Assembly (NCBI GenBank): GCA_052066835.1
Contig: JBQHRJ010000001.1
Source: UBA2821 sp902763335
GTDB lineage: Bacteria > Bacillota > Clostridia > Lachnospirales > Lachnospiraceae
Direction: 5' to 3' (one strand)
DNA length: 64,000 nt
Part shown: positions 1 to 8,142 of the stretch, piece after piece
How positions within the stretch are numbered: position 1 is the stretch's first letter
How the letters are laid out: each line of letters starts with the position of its first letter
The notes under the pieces: generated by a model
What the model saw: only the letters and a program-made list of their open reading frames with translations
Databases searched by the model: none
What the model was told of the DNA's origin: nothing
Program-made: the position numbers and the translations under genes

Positions 1-221
1 ATGGCGAAAAAATCTCATTTGATGTGCCTATGATTGCCAATAGCAGGGAAGATGCGCCGGAGAAGAGAACATTCCATGAGAAGTTTACTTTGAAGTCAAG
101 GGAATATAAGTATGGTGATAAGTATTATCTTGTATTGGCAGATGCTAATGATGAGAAGAATATCTTGCAGCAGTATGAGTTTATGATTGATATTGCGTTT
201 GTTGATGATTTTGGATTTTAA
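1..221 (+). CDS. pglZ: C-terminal end of probable BREX phosphatase-like protein PglZ (partial)
   Basis: The reading frame is open from the window edge (first full codon at base 3) to TAA at 219-221, giving about 72 C-terminal residues. The tail runs through a beta-strand-rich stretch and ends in IDIAFVDDFGF, which resembles the end of BREX type 1 PglZ (alkaline-phosphatase-superfamily) proteins as I remember the family. The identification rests mainly on position: in type 1 BREX operons pglZ directly precedes brxL, and brxL follows here after one small cargo gene. The internal GTG at 24 is not a start, because the frame is open upstream of it. The catalytic PglZ domain lies outside the window, so activity cannot be judged. 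Confidence 0.66.
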   Translation, partial: GEKISFDVPMIANSREDAPEKRTFHEKFTLKSREYKYGDKYYLVLADANDEKNILQQYEFMIDIAFVDDFGF

Positions 222-232
222 GGAGAATCGTT

Positions 233-301
233 ATGACAAATATTAGAAATACAGAATGGTTTTCAGAATATAGAAGTTGTATTGAGCAGGGAGATTTATA
301 A
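233..301 (+). pseudogene. Severed 5' end of the DUF2971 gene (22 codons then TAA)
   Basis: An ATG at 233 follows a strong ribosome binding site (AAGGAG at 220-225, 7 nt spacing), but the frame stops at TAA 299-301 after 22 codons. The next codons in the same frame (AAT GCA AAA AAA GTG) run directly into the DUF2971 frame listed at 314. The residues around the stop (WFSEYRSCIEQGDL, stop, NAKKVLLRN) read like the short helical leader that many DUF2971 proteins carry before their first conserved tyrosines. One base change (GAA to TAA at 299) would explain the break. I infer one gene interrupted by a nonsense codon; a read error or a genuine leader peptide are alternatives. Confidence 0.5.
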
Positions 302-313
302 AATGCAAAAAAA

Positions 314-1129
314 GTGTTATTACGCAACATTTCTAATGATGATGTAATTTATAAATATCAGAGAGGAACGAACAGAAACTGGAATTGCATAGCAAAAGGA
401 AAACCAGAGTTATGGTTGAGTCAAGCAGGAGAATTTAACGATCCATTTGATTGTGCCTTTCTTTATAATCATCATAGTAAAGAGATATATGATAGAAATA
501 CTGAGTATAATCTTGCAGTAAAAGAAGGATTAGAACAATATGAGAGAGATAAAGAATCGGAAAAATTACAGAGTAAGGTATTTGTATCATGTTTTTCAGA
601 AAGAAATAATTCTATGCTGATGTGGAGTCATTATGCAGAGCAGCATACAGGTTTATGTGTGGGGTATAGATTGTATGATTTGATAGAAAAATATAATATT
701 TTTCCAGTAATCTATAGTAATCAAATGCCACAAATAAGTGATATAAGAAATGCAGAAGAAAGTGATTTATATCAATCAATTTTAACAAAATGTGAGGATT
801 GGTCATATGAGCTGGAATGGAGAATTATAGATATTGATGAGTCTAAAGAAGGTTGTAATGGAAAGTTAATTTCATTTGAGAAGCCAATATCAATTTATAT
901 GGGAGTGCGACAAGGAAGAACTGAAAAGAAGAACTCAAAACAATATAGAGATATAAGAGTATATGATAATGCGATGTCAGCATGTGAGGCATATTCGTCG
1001 GAAGAATTCTATGTTGATATAAATACGATTATAAATTATAAAAATCAAGAAAATATAGATTTATATGATTTTGCTTTATGTAAGGATAGATTTGACTTAG
1101 TGCCTCGCTCATATAAAAGAGTCAAATAA
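314..1129 (+). CDS. DUF2971 family protein (probably 5'-truncated by a stop codon)
   Basis: 271 codons from GTG 314. The family pattern is clear: YKYQRG near the start, LWLSQAGEFNDPFDC around residues 37-51, CFSE followed by MLMWSHYAEQHTGLCVGY around residues 93-118, then a WSYELEWR segment. DUF2971 proteins have no firmly assigned biochemical role and are frequent passengers in phage-defence loci. The gene sits between pglZ and brxL, all on the same strand. GTG 314 has no Shine-Dalgarno site, while a good one lies before ATG 233 in the same frame, upstream of the stop at 299. The intact ancestral gene therefore probably ran 233-1129. Whether the product is still made is uncertain. Confidence 0.8.
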   Translation: MLLRNISNDDVIYKYQRGTNRNWNCIAKGKPELWLSQAGEFNDPFDCAFLYNHHSKEIYDRNTEYNLAVKEGLEQYERDKESEKLQSKVFVSCFSERNNSMLMWSHYAEQHTGLCVGYRLYDLIEKYNIFPVIYSNQMPQISDIRNAEESDLYQSILTKCEDWSYELEWRIIDIDESKEGCNGKLISFEKPISIYMGVRQGRTEKKNSKQYRDIRVYDNAMSACEAYSSEEFYVDINTIINYKNQENIDLYDFALCKDRFDLVPRSYKRVK

Positions 1130-1209
1130 AATTTGAAGAAATTTGTATAACAAGTGCATTATATAGAAGACATTTGAAAAGCAGAACATATTAGAAGGAA
1201 GGTAATAAA

Positions 1210-3294
1210 ATGGATGAATTTAACCATTTGGCAGAAGCAGCAAGCGAAACCGACGATAGACGAGAAATTATAAAGCAGAAACTCCGTCAATATTATGATG
1301 GGCGCATTGTTCGTAAGGATTTAACAAAATCAATTCGAGAAGGAGCCAATGTTCCTGTATATGTACTGGAATATCTTCTCGGACAGTATTGTAATTCCGA
1401 TGATAAGGAGATTATTGACGAGGGAGTAGACAATGTGAAGCGTATTCTGCGAGATAACTATGTCCGCCCGGATGAAGCACAGAAGATATTGTCACTTCTT
1501 CGAGAGAGAGGAAGCTATACAGTTATTGACAGGATTACAGTAGTTCTTAATACAAAGGAAGACCGGTACGAGGCAACCTTCTCTAACCTTGGCATTAAGA
1601 ATATTCCAATTAGTGCTGACTATGTGAAGGATTATGACCGTCTGCTTTGTGGTGGTATTTGGTGTATTCTCCAGCTTGACTATGAGTTTATTGAGGAAGA
1701 TAAGAAGAATACACAGCCTATCCGTATTAGAAAGCTGACACCGATTCAGATGCCACATGTGGATATGGATGAAGTAAAGAATGGTCGTAAGGCATTTACA
1801 AAGGAAGAGTGGATGGATATTCTGCTTCGTTCTACTGGTATGGAGCCGGACAAGCTTTCTGACAGAGCTAAATGGTTATTGATTGCCCGTATGATTCCAC
1901 TTGTTGAGAACAACTTTAATATGTGTGAATTAGGACCTCGTTCTACAGGTAAATCATACATATATGAGCAGATTTCTCCAAACAGTATCCTTGTCGCCGG
2001 AGGACAGACTACAGTTGCAAATCTGTTTTATAACATGTCGAACAATACAGTAGGTCTTGTCGGAATGTGGGATGTTGTAGCATTTGACGAGGTTGCAGGT
2101 ATCAAGTTTAAGGATAAAGATGGTATCCAGATTATGAAGGGATACATGGCATCAGGTGCATTTTCCCGTGGCAAGGCTGAGATACAGGCAAAGGCATCTA
2201 TGGTCTTTGTAGGTAATATCAATCAGAGTGTTGAGACATTGCAGAAGACATCAAGCCTGTTTGATCCATTTCCTCCTGAAATGGGTACGGATACTGCTTT
2301 CCTTGACCGTTTCCATGCATATATACCGGGCTGGGAGATCCCTAAGTACAGACCGGATTCGTTTACAAATGATTATGGATTTATCACAGATTATCTGTCC
2401 GAGTTTATGCGCGAGCTTCGTAAGGATAATTACAGCAATATAGCAGAGAAGTATTTCAAATTAGGAAATAATTTAAACCAGAGAGATGCAATTGCTGTTC
2501 GTAAGCTGATTTCCGGATTTATCAAATTGATTTATCCGGATGGAGAAGTCAGCAAGGATGAAGTTGCAGAGATTATGGATATTTCACTTGAACTTCGTAG
2601 ACGAGTAAAAGAACAGCTTAAGAAGATTGGTGGAATGGAGTTCTATGATGTGAACTTCTCATACATAGACAATGACAGTTTTGATGAGCATTTTGTATCC
2701 GTACCGGAGCAGGGCGGTGGCAAGATGATTCCTGAAGGTATGGGCAAGCCGGGATGCTTATATACAGTATCAAAGTCAAAGACTGGAATGATAGGCTGCT
2801 ATCGTCTGGAAACACAGATGATGCCGGGAAATGGAAAATTGACTTGCACAGGTATTGGTTCAGGAAAAGAGCCAAAGGAAGCTACCAATACAGCATTTAA
2901 TTATTTGAAGGCTAATGGTAATGCAATATCTGGAAATATCAGTACAACAACTAAGGATTACATCATCAATTATCAGGATATGCAGGGACTTGGTATGACG
3001 GGAAATCTTGCACTTCCTACACTGATTGCTATTTCATCGGCAGCACTTAGTAAGCCTCCAATCAGCAGTCTTGCAGTACTTGGTGAGATTAGTATCGGTG
3101 GAACACTTATTAAGGTAGAAGATTTGGCAAGTACATTGCAGGTGTGCCTTGATAGTGGAGCTAAGAAAGTACTTCTTCCAATTACATCGGCAGCAGATCT
3201 TGGAACTGTACCATCTGACTTAGTTGGAGCGTTTAGTCTGATATTCTATTCTTCTCCGGAAGAAGCAGTATATAAGGCACTGGGAGTTGAATAA
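1210..3294 (+). CDS. brxL: BREX system AAA+/Lon-like protein BrxL
   Basis: 694 residues, full length for BrxL (TIGR02688-type). A Walker A motif (GPRSTGKS, residues 242-249) and a Walker B-like AFDEVAG (291-297) mark the AAA+ core. The C-terminal 150 residues have the Lon-protease fold pattern, including LGEISIGGTLIKVEDLAS and GAKKVLLP. The Ser of the Lon Ser-Lys dyad is not recognisable: the GPSAG position reads as unrelated residues, matching the view that BrxL works as a DNA-binding AAA+ ring and not as a protease. In BREX it is needed for restriction of phage. The start ATG 1210 follows GAAGGAAGG. The next gene begins 2 nt after its stop, so the downstream cluster is probably co-transcribed. 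Confidence 0.95.
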   Translation: MDEFNHLAEAASETDDRREIIKQKLRQYYDGRIVRKDLTKSIREGANVPVYVLEYLLGQYCNSDDKEIIDEGVDNVKRILRDNYVRPDEAQKILSLLRERGSYTVIDRITVVLNTKEDRYEATFSNLGIKNIPISADYVKDYDRLLCGGIWCILQLDYEFIEEDKKNTQPIRIRKLTPIQMPHVDMDEVKNGRKAFTKEEWMDILLRSTGMEPDKLSDRAKWLLIARMIPLVENNFNMCELGPRSTGKSYIYEQISPNSILVAGGQTTVANLFYNMSNNTVGLVGMWDVVAFDEVAGIKFKDKDGIQIMKGYMASGAFSRGKAEIQAKASMVFVGNINQSVETLQKTSSLFDPFPPEMGTDTAFLDRFHAYIPGWEIPKYRPDSFTNDYGFITDYLSEFMRELRKDNYSNIAEKYFKLGNNLNQRDAIAVRKLISGFIKLIYPDGEVSKDEVAEIMDISLELRRRVKEQLKKIGGMEFYDVNFSYIDNDSFDEHFVSVPEQGGGKMIPEGMGKPGCLYTVSKSKTGMIGCYRLETQMMPGNGKLTCTGIGSGKEPKEATNTAFNYLKANGNAISGNISTTTKDYIINYQDMQGLGMTGNLALPTLIAISSAALSKPPISSLAVLGEISIGGTLIKVEDLASTLQVCLDSGAKKVLLPITSAADLGTVPSDLVGAFSLIFYSSPEEAVYKALGVE

Positions 3295-3296
3295 TT

Positions 3297-3596
3297 ATGA
3301 ACCTTGAAGAATGGACTTGCGCTGTGAAAATTGCGGGAAGTAAGAAGAGCAAATATCTTATTTCAAAGATAATAAAGGAGCAGTGTCTTATTACTCAAAA
3401 AAAGTTATATGGTGCGTATCAGATTGATGGTAGGAAAGTATGGGATGTACTTATTAAGGATGATCCAAATTGTCAAAATGTGCTGAAAGAAAAGAGAATA
3501 AATGATGCAATAGCATTGGAGTCTAAGATTGAAGAAATGAAGTATCATTCGTTTTGGAGTGATAATAAACATGCATATGGAAGAAAAAGAAGGTGA
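3297..3596 (+). CDS. Small hypothetical protein downstream of brxL
   Basis: 99 residues, basic (many Lys/Arg, ending GRKRR), with no recognised domain and no membrane segment. ATG 3297 starts 2 nt after the brxL stop, which implies translational coupling. It ends in tandem TGA codons at 3594-3599. The following leucine-rich-repeat ORF lies in the same frame just beyond these stops, while a third frame (ATG 3571 or 3577) overlaps the end of this gene and would join that ORF after a one-base shift. The sequence suggests a small helical protein; I do not recognise the family. Confidence 0.6.
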   Translation: MNLEEWTCAVKIAGSKKSKYLISKIIKEQCLITQKKLYGAYQIDGRKVWDVLIKDDPNCQNVLKEKRINDAIALESKIEEMKYHSFWSDNKHAYGRKRR

Positions 3597-3626
3597 TGAG
3601 GTATTTTTGAGCAGGATTTTGAAGCA

Positions 3627-4697
3627 ATGCTTCGACAGTATGAAAATTCAATAGATGATAAACGACAGTTTACTGCATTGGTGAAAGATATATTCCCGGA
3701 AGAGGCAAAGAATATCAATCTGATTCTCATGGCATATAACATGGGAATTGCACAGGAGATTCAGAAAGCAAATCTGCTCAATAATACATTTGCATTCCGA
3801 TATGTGAAGCAGTTGATGGATGATTATGGTATCAGCAGAGTAAATGCAGATTGGATAGTGTCAGTGTGGTGTTCCTGTTATGGTAATAAAGTATTGGGAA
3901 AAGCCTGTGATATATCGGTGCAGAAGCAGGGCGGTGGACCGGCGATAAGAGATAGTAGTACATCATCTTCAGGAAAATCATATGGAGATTTATTTGTATA
4001 TGAAAAAAGCCGCAGAGGCAATGGACTGGCTGTTACCGGATTCCGGGGAGATAAGAACCAGACAATTATATTTCAGAACAGATCAGGAAATGAAAACGTT
4101 ATAGAGATTGCAGATAACAGTTTTAGCAAGTCTTCTGTAGAAGAGGCAATTCTGACGGAGGGCTTTAAATACATAGGTTTAAATGCATTTTCTGACTGTG
4201 GGAAACTGCATCAAGTGGTATTGCCAGCCAGCGTAGAAGAGATTGAGAACTCAGCTTTTGAAAATTGCAACAGTTTAAAATCAATCTCCTTGCCAATAAT
4301 GCTTAAAACAATTGGTGATGCAGCTTTTAAAGGAACCGGATTACGGACACTTGATATTCCCCAAAGTGTCTTTGGGATAGGTAATGAGTTGCTGGCAGAA
4401 TGCCAATCTCTGGAACATATTAAGATACCGAATAATGTTGCAAGGATAACTGACCGGATGTTTATGAATTGTAGTGAATTGAAAAAGGTAGAGTTGCATG
4501 AAAAATTAAGTGTAATTGGTGAACATGCATTTTTCGGCTGCTCCAGTCTAGATTTTATTGTGATTCCGGACAGTGTGCAACAGATTGGTCAGGATGCTTT
4601 TATGGGAACAGATGACATGTTTATTGTGCAATGCTCCTTTGGCTCTTTTGCAGAGCAGTATTGCAGAAAGAATAAGATTAAGTATCAGTTGGTATAA
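3627..4697 (+). CDS. Intracellular BspA-type leucine-rich-repeat protein with helical N-domain
   Basis: 356 residues from ATG 3627. Residues 1-100 are a helical domain (FTALVKDIFPEEAKNINLILMAYNMGIAQEI and following) of a kind seen at the start of other uncharacterised clostridial signalling proteins. Residues 140-340 carry LRR_5/BspA repeats with the pattern IxxxAFxxCxxLxxVxLPxSVxxI. There is no signal peptide, so unlike surface BspA proteins this one should stay in the cytosol. ATG 3627 has only a weak ribosome site; adding one T to the T-run at 3604-3608 would join it to an upstream frame from ATG 3571/3577, so the true N-terminus may be longer. The setting suggests a recognition or scaffold role, which is inference. 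Confidence 0.8.
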   Translation: MLRQYENSIDDKRQFTALVKDIFPEEAKNINLILMAYNMGIAQEIQKANLLNNTFAFRYVKQLMDDYGISRVNADWIVSVWCSCYGNKVLGKACDISVQKQGGGPAIRDSSTSSSGKSYGDLFVYEKSRRGNGLAVTGFRGDKNQTIIFQNRSGNENVIEIADNSFSKSSVEEAILTEGFKYIGLNAFSDCGKLHQVVLPASVEEIENSAFENCNSLKSISLPIMLKTIGDAAFKGTGLRTLDIPQSVFGIGNELLAECQSLEHIKIPNNVARITDRMFMNCSELKKVELHEKLSVIGEHAFFGCSSLDFIVIPDSVQQIGQDAFMGTDDMFIVQCSFGSFAEQYCRKNKIKYQLV

Positions 4698-4762
4698 TGT
4701 CGCCAGCGATGCGACACATAAAAAATGAAATTACGTTAGAATACAGGAAAGAGGTGATATGT

Positions 4763-5269
4763 ATGGGCTTATTGGATGCAATATTTGGAAATAATCAGCC
4801 ACCTAAGATAAATTCCATACTTCCCACAGATGCTAAGAATGAGATCCGGGCAGGAAGATTACCGATATTGAATACAGACAGTCTGTTTTTGAAACGAGGC
4901 GAGAAGATTCATTATATTGATAAAGCAATCAACCTTGAAATCAAGACTGTAAAACAATATCGTCATGTTGGACACAGTGCACCGGGATTATTAAAAGGCA
5001 ATCGATGGAATGTAGGTGTAGCAAAACCGATTGAGCATAGTGAGCTTGTACAGCATCGTGGAATCATGTATGTAACAAATCAGAGAATTGTATTTCAGGC
5101 TTCTGAAAAGGGCTTTGATAAGACATATAGATATTTAACAGCAGTTACTCCATATGTAGATGCCTGTGAACTGCAGTTTGGCAGTAAAACATACAATATG
5201 TATGTTGATGATGGAAATCTGTTATATGAAGTATTACAGCTTGTGAAGCAAAGGAGGCAGATTCCATAA
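4763..5269 (+). CDS. PH/GRAM-like domain protein of the kinase operon
   Basis: 168 residues starting at ATG 4763, chosen because AGAGG lies 8 nt upstream; the longer frame back to 4697 has no ribosome site. The middle and C-terminal part (RGIMYVTNQRIVFQA, then a strand-rich stretch) has the 'MYVTNQRIVF' signature of bacterial PH/GRAM-like domains, which bind lipids or act as protein docking folds. The N-terminus (MGLLDAIFGNN) is short and helical with no transmembrane segment. Its stop codon overlaps the start of the kinase gene (TAATG), so the two are translationally coupled and probably function together. The role is unknown. Confidence 0.62.
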   Translation: MGLLDAIFGNNQPPKINSILPTDAKNEIRAGRLPILNTDSLFLKRGEKIHYIDKAINLEIKTVKQYRHVGHSAPGLLKGNRWNVGVAKPIEHSELVQHRGIMYVTNQRIVFQASEKGFDKTYRYLTAVTPYVDACELQFGSKTYNMYVDDGNLLYEVLQLVKQRRQIP

Positions 5270-6573
5270 TGGAGGGACAGTTAAAAAATGGAACAATACT
5301 TACTTCTGAAAGTGGAAATAAGTATACTGTAGTGAATCTTCTGGGGGCAGGTGGACAAGGCGAAGTCTATGATGTGGAATGTGATGGAAATCATTATGCA
5401 TTGAAGTGGTATTTCAAAGGAAGCGCTACGGCACGTCAGAAGAAATTATTGGAAGAGATTATTGTAAAGGGTGCTCCAGACAGTTCGTTTCTTTGGCCGA
5501 TGGAATTGATTGTTCCATCGCAGGGAACATTGTTTGGATATATCATGCCACTTCGTCCAAAGAATTATAAGAGCATAGTGGATTTGATGAAGAATCGTGT
5601 GAATCCTTCATTTTATGTAATATGCAGGACAGCATTTAATCTTACAAAAGGTTATCGAAATTTACATATTGCCGGGGCAAAGTATCAGGATATTTCATTT
5701 GGAAATCTTTTCTTTAATCCGGATAACGGAGATGTCTTAATTTGCGACAATGATAATGTATCATATGGCAACAGCAAGCCGGGAGGAGTTCTTGGTACAC
5801 CGGGATTTATGGCACCTGAGATTGTAAGAGGTGAAGCGAGACCATCAAGGGATACGGACAGATATTCATTAGCGGTATTACTGTTTTACCTTTTCATGGT
5901 AAATCACCCATTGGAGGGGAAGCAGGAAGCAAGCATCAAGTGTATGGATATGGCAGCCAGAGTAAAGCTCTATGGAACTGATCCTATTTTTATCTTTGAC
6001 CCGGATAATAAGACAAATAGACCGGTGCCGGGTATCCATGATAACGCCAATATTTATTGGCCGTTATATCCGGAACAGCTGCGCCAGCTGTTTATCAAAT
6101 CTTTTACAGTCGGACTTAATAATCCAAGCAAGCGTGTAACGGAGCCTGAATGGATGAACCTGTTTGCAAATATGATGAGTGGTTTGATGAAATGCACCTG
6201 TGGTGCAAGTGTTTTCTATGATGAAAGTCTGGAAGCAAATGGTGTGGCACATACATGTTGGAATTGTCAGCAGACAGTGAAAGTACCAACCAGGATTGTG
6301 ATTGGAAAGAATACTGTGGTACTAAATCAGAACAGTAAGCTGTTACATCATCACATTTATAGTGATTTTGATATGGAAATAGTAGTTGGAGAAGTAGTTC
6401 AGAATCCAAAGAATCCGGCATTATGGGGAATCCACAATGAAGATAAATTAAACTGGACTTATGAAAAAGCGGATGGAACACAGATTCCTGTTGAAGTAGG
6501 AAAGACAGCAGGTATTGCAGCAGGCGTAAAAATACATTTCTCCGAGTCAGTCGGAGAGTTTATTATTGCATGA
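5269..6573 (+). CDS. Atypical Ser/Thr protein kinase with C-terminal zinc ribbon (TerY-P triad-type)
   Basis: 434 residues. The kinase fold is clear: glycine loop GAGGQGEV (residues 26-33), ALK lysine K46, catalytic loop YQDISFGN with D141 and N146 in place of HRDxxxxN, ICDNDN (D160) where DFG normally stands, and the APE motif (182-184). The C-terminal third holds two cysteine pairs (C309/C311 and C330/C333) forming a zinc ribbon, followed by a beta-rich domain. The vWA protein at 7.4 kb and PP2C phosphatase at 8.1 kb complete the kinase-vWA-PP2C triad known from tellurite-resistance-linked TerY-P operons. Missing His and Phe-Gly in the catalytic motifs make it atypical, but the key acidic residues are kept, so activity is likely. 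Confidence 0.88.
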   Translation: MEGQLKNGTILTSESGNKYTVVNLLGAGGQGEVYDVECDGNHYALKWYFKGSATARQKKLLEEIIVKGAPDSSFLWPMELIVPSQGTLFGYIMPLRPKNYKSIVDLMKNRVNPSFYVICRTAFNLTKGYRNLHIAGAKYQDISFGNLFFNPDNGDVLICDNDNVSYGNSKPGGVLGTPGFMAPEIVRGEARPSRDTDRYSLAVLLFYLFMVNHPLEGKQEASIKCMDMAARVKLYGTDPIFIFDPDNKTNRPVPGIHDNANIYWPLYPEQLRQLFIKSFTVGLNNPSKRVTEPEWMNLFANMMSGLMKCTCGASVFYDESLEANGVAHTCWNCQQTVKVPTRIVIGKNTVVLNQNSKLLHHHIYSDFDMEIVVGEVVQNPKNPALWGIHNEDKLNWTYEKADGTQIPVEVGKTAGIAAGVKIHFSESVGEFIIA

Positions 6574-6631
6574 ATCATTTGATTATTAGTACAGAGAGTT
6601 GTTATGATATTAAAGGAGTAGTAAGAAAAAG

Positions 6632-7309
6632 ATGAAAATAAAGGATTTAGGGATATCTGCAAGAGCAAGATCATGCTTGCTAAATGCTGGCTATGAGGAT
6701 GTCTGTGAAATTCGATGTATAGGATATGATGATTTAAAGAAAATCAGAAATTTAAATGATAAATGCATAGAGGAAATTCTACGAGAAATACAATTTTTAA
6801 ATGAAACAGTATTTAGTCAAACAATAAACAAGAATACTATAAGTAAAAAGACATTAGAAAAAAATACAACAAAAATTGTCAGCTTTTCAGAATACAAAGA
6901 TAGAAAACTAAGAGAACCACAGTATGAAATTGTGCTGGGAAAAGAAATTTATTCACATGATGACATTACAATTGAGTTTTATGGCGTAACAGTATCGGAA
7001 GAATGTGAAAGCATCTGGATTCATATAGCGGCTGACAATGATACAGATAATGATATCGATGTGTTTGCAAGAAATATTCAAGTAAATAATCGATTGGAAG
7101 AAACGGAACGTCATATTCTCTCTGCATCATTTTATTCGACGGATTTTCAGTCTATAGATGTTAAAGGAACAAATGAAATCTCATTTTATGATATACAATC
7201 TATTAAGTTTGACATTGATGTGAGAAATGAAAAAAATAGAAGTATATTTGTCAGTGAAACAATCGAGATTCAGTTCGATATCTATGATAGAAAAATAAAA
7301 ATTCTCTAA
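6632..7309 (+). CDS. RNA polymerase alpha-CTD-like domain protein with C-terminal beta domain
   Basis: 225 residues. Residues 1-58 match the alpha-subunit C-terminal domain of RNA polymerase (LGISARARSCLLNAGYEDV, then KKIRNLNDKCIEEIL; compare the alpha-CTD pattern LxxSxRAxNCLxxAGIxTVxxL with its helix-hairpin-helix). Residues 100-225 look like an Ig-like beta sandwich (ITIEFYGVTVSEE, VFARNIQVNN) similar to domains often found in clostridial lipoproteins, but there is no signal peptide. The same N-domain opens the last gene of the cluster at 16286. In polymerase this fold contacts DNA and activators. In a free-standing protein it could bind DNA or mimic alpha, which is inference. Confidence 0.72.
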   Translation: MKIKDLGISARARSCLLNAGYEDVCEIRCIGYDDLKKIRNLNDKCIEEILREIQFLNETVFSQTINKNTISKKTLEKNTTKIVSFSEYKDRKLREPQYEIVLGKEIYSHDDITIEFYGVTVSEECESIWIHIAADNDTDNDIDVFARNIQVNNRLEETERHILSASFYSTDFQSIDVKGTNEISFYDIQSIKFDIDVRNEKNRSIFVSETIEIQFDIYDRKIKIL

Positions 7310-7371
7310 TTGTAAAGGATATTCAGCTTAAAACATACGAGAAAATTATAAGAATGAAGGAGAAAGTTGTT

Positions 7372-8127
7372 ATGGTAGAAAACTTACAAAGACCGGGCGG
7401 AGAGCTGGCGAGCAGACCTATACATTTCTTTTGGGTAGTGGATTGCTCAGGTTCGATGTCTTATGACGGAAAGATGGAGGTAGTAAACACAGCAATTGAA
7501 GAGTGTATTCCGGAGATGGCATCAGCAGCGGATAATAATCCAAACGCGCAGTTGCTTATAAGAGCACTTCAGTTTTCATCCGGGGCAAGCTGGCTTACAG
7601 CAAAGCCGGTACCGGTTGAGGATTATTCATGGAATCCATTGGAAGCAAATGGTGTAACTGAGATGGGAAAGGCATTTGAATTACTGGCAGCACAGCTTTC
7701 CATTCCACCAATGCCAACACGGGCATTACCACCGGTAATCGTTCTATTGTCCGATGGTCAGCCAACAGATTCTTACAAGGATGGACTGAATAAGTTAAAA
7801 GCACTTCCTTGGTTTAAGAAAGCAGTTAAGATTGCGATTTCTATCGGTTCAGATGCAGATGATGATGTGCTTGAAGACTTTACAGGTAATAAGGAACTGA
7901 TATTACAGGCAAATAATGCAGCTGCACTTGCAAAGATGATTAAATGGGCGTCCACAACTGCATCTATGGTATCTGCCCCGGCAAGTAAGCCAATGAATGT
8001 TGATGCAGTATCAGTACCGGCAGGAAGCGAAGATCCTTTTGCACCTGCAAAAGGGGGAGCACCTCTTGTCATAGACATGAGTAATATTCCTAGTCCGGAT
8101 GACTTTGACGATGGAGCAGTTTGGTAA
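7372..8127 (+). CDS. TerY-like von Willebrand factor A domain protein
   Basis: 251 residues from ATG 7372, preferred over ATG 7354 because AAGGAG lies 9 nt before it. The MIDAS metal site is intact: D24-C-S26-G-S28 in VVDCSGSM, a threonine in VTEMGKA, and the aspartate of LLSDGQPTD. The layout and short leader (LQRPGGELASRPIHFFWVVD) match TerY-type cytosolic vWA proteins. The last 50 residues are a flexible Ala/Pro-rich tail ending in an acidic segment. Such proteins bind partners through the metal site and travel with a kinase and a PP2C phosphatase. It is 15 nt upstream of the PP2C gene and is presumably a substrate or adaptor of that switch. Confidence 0.88.
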   Translation: MVENLQRPGGELASRPIHFFWVVDCSGSMSYDGKMEVVNTAIEECIPEMASAADNNPNAQLLIRALQFSSGASWLTAKPVPVEDYSWNPLEANGVTEMGKAFELLAAQLSIPPMPTRALPPVIVLLSDGQPTDSYKDGLNKLKALPWFKKAVKIAISIGSDADDDVLEDFTGNKELILQANNAAALAKMIKWASTTASMVSAPASKPMNVDAVSVPAGSEDPFAPAKGGAPLVIDMSNIPSPDDFDDGAVW

Positions 8128-8142
8128 AAAGGAGGTAAGTGC

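Noticed and set aside
2500..3294. BrxL as an active Lon protease
   Set aside because: The Lon-like fold is visible, but the catalytic Ser context GPSAG is missing.
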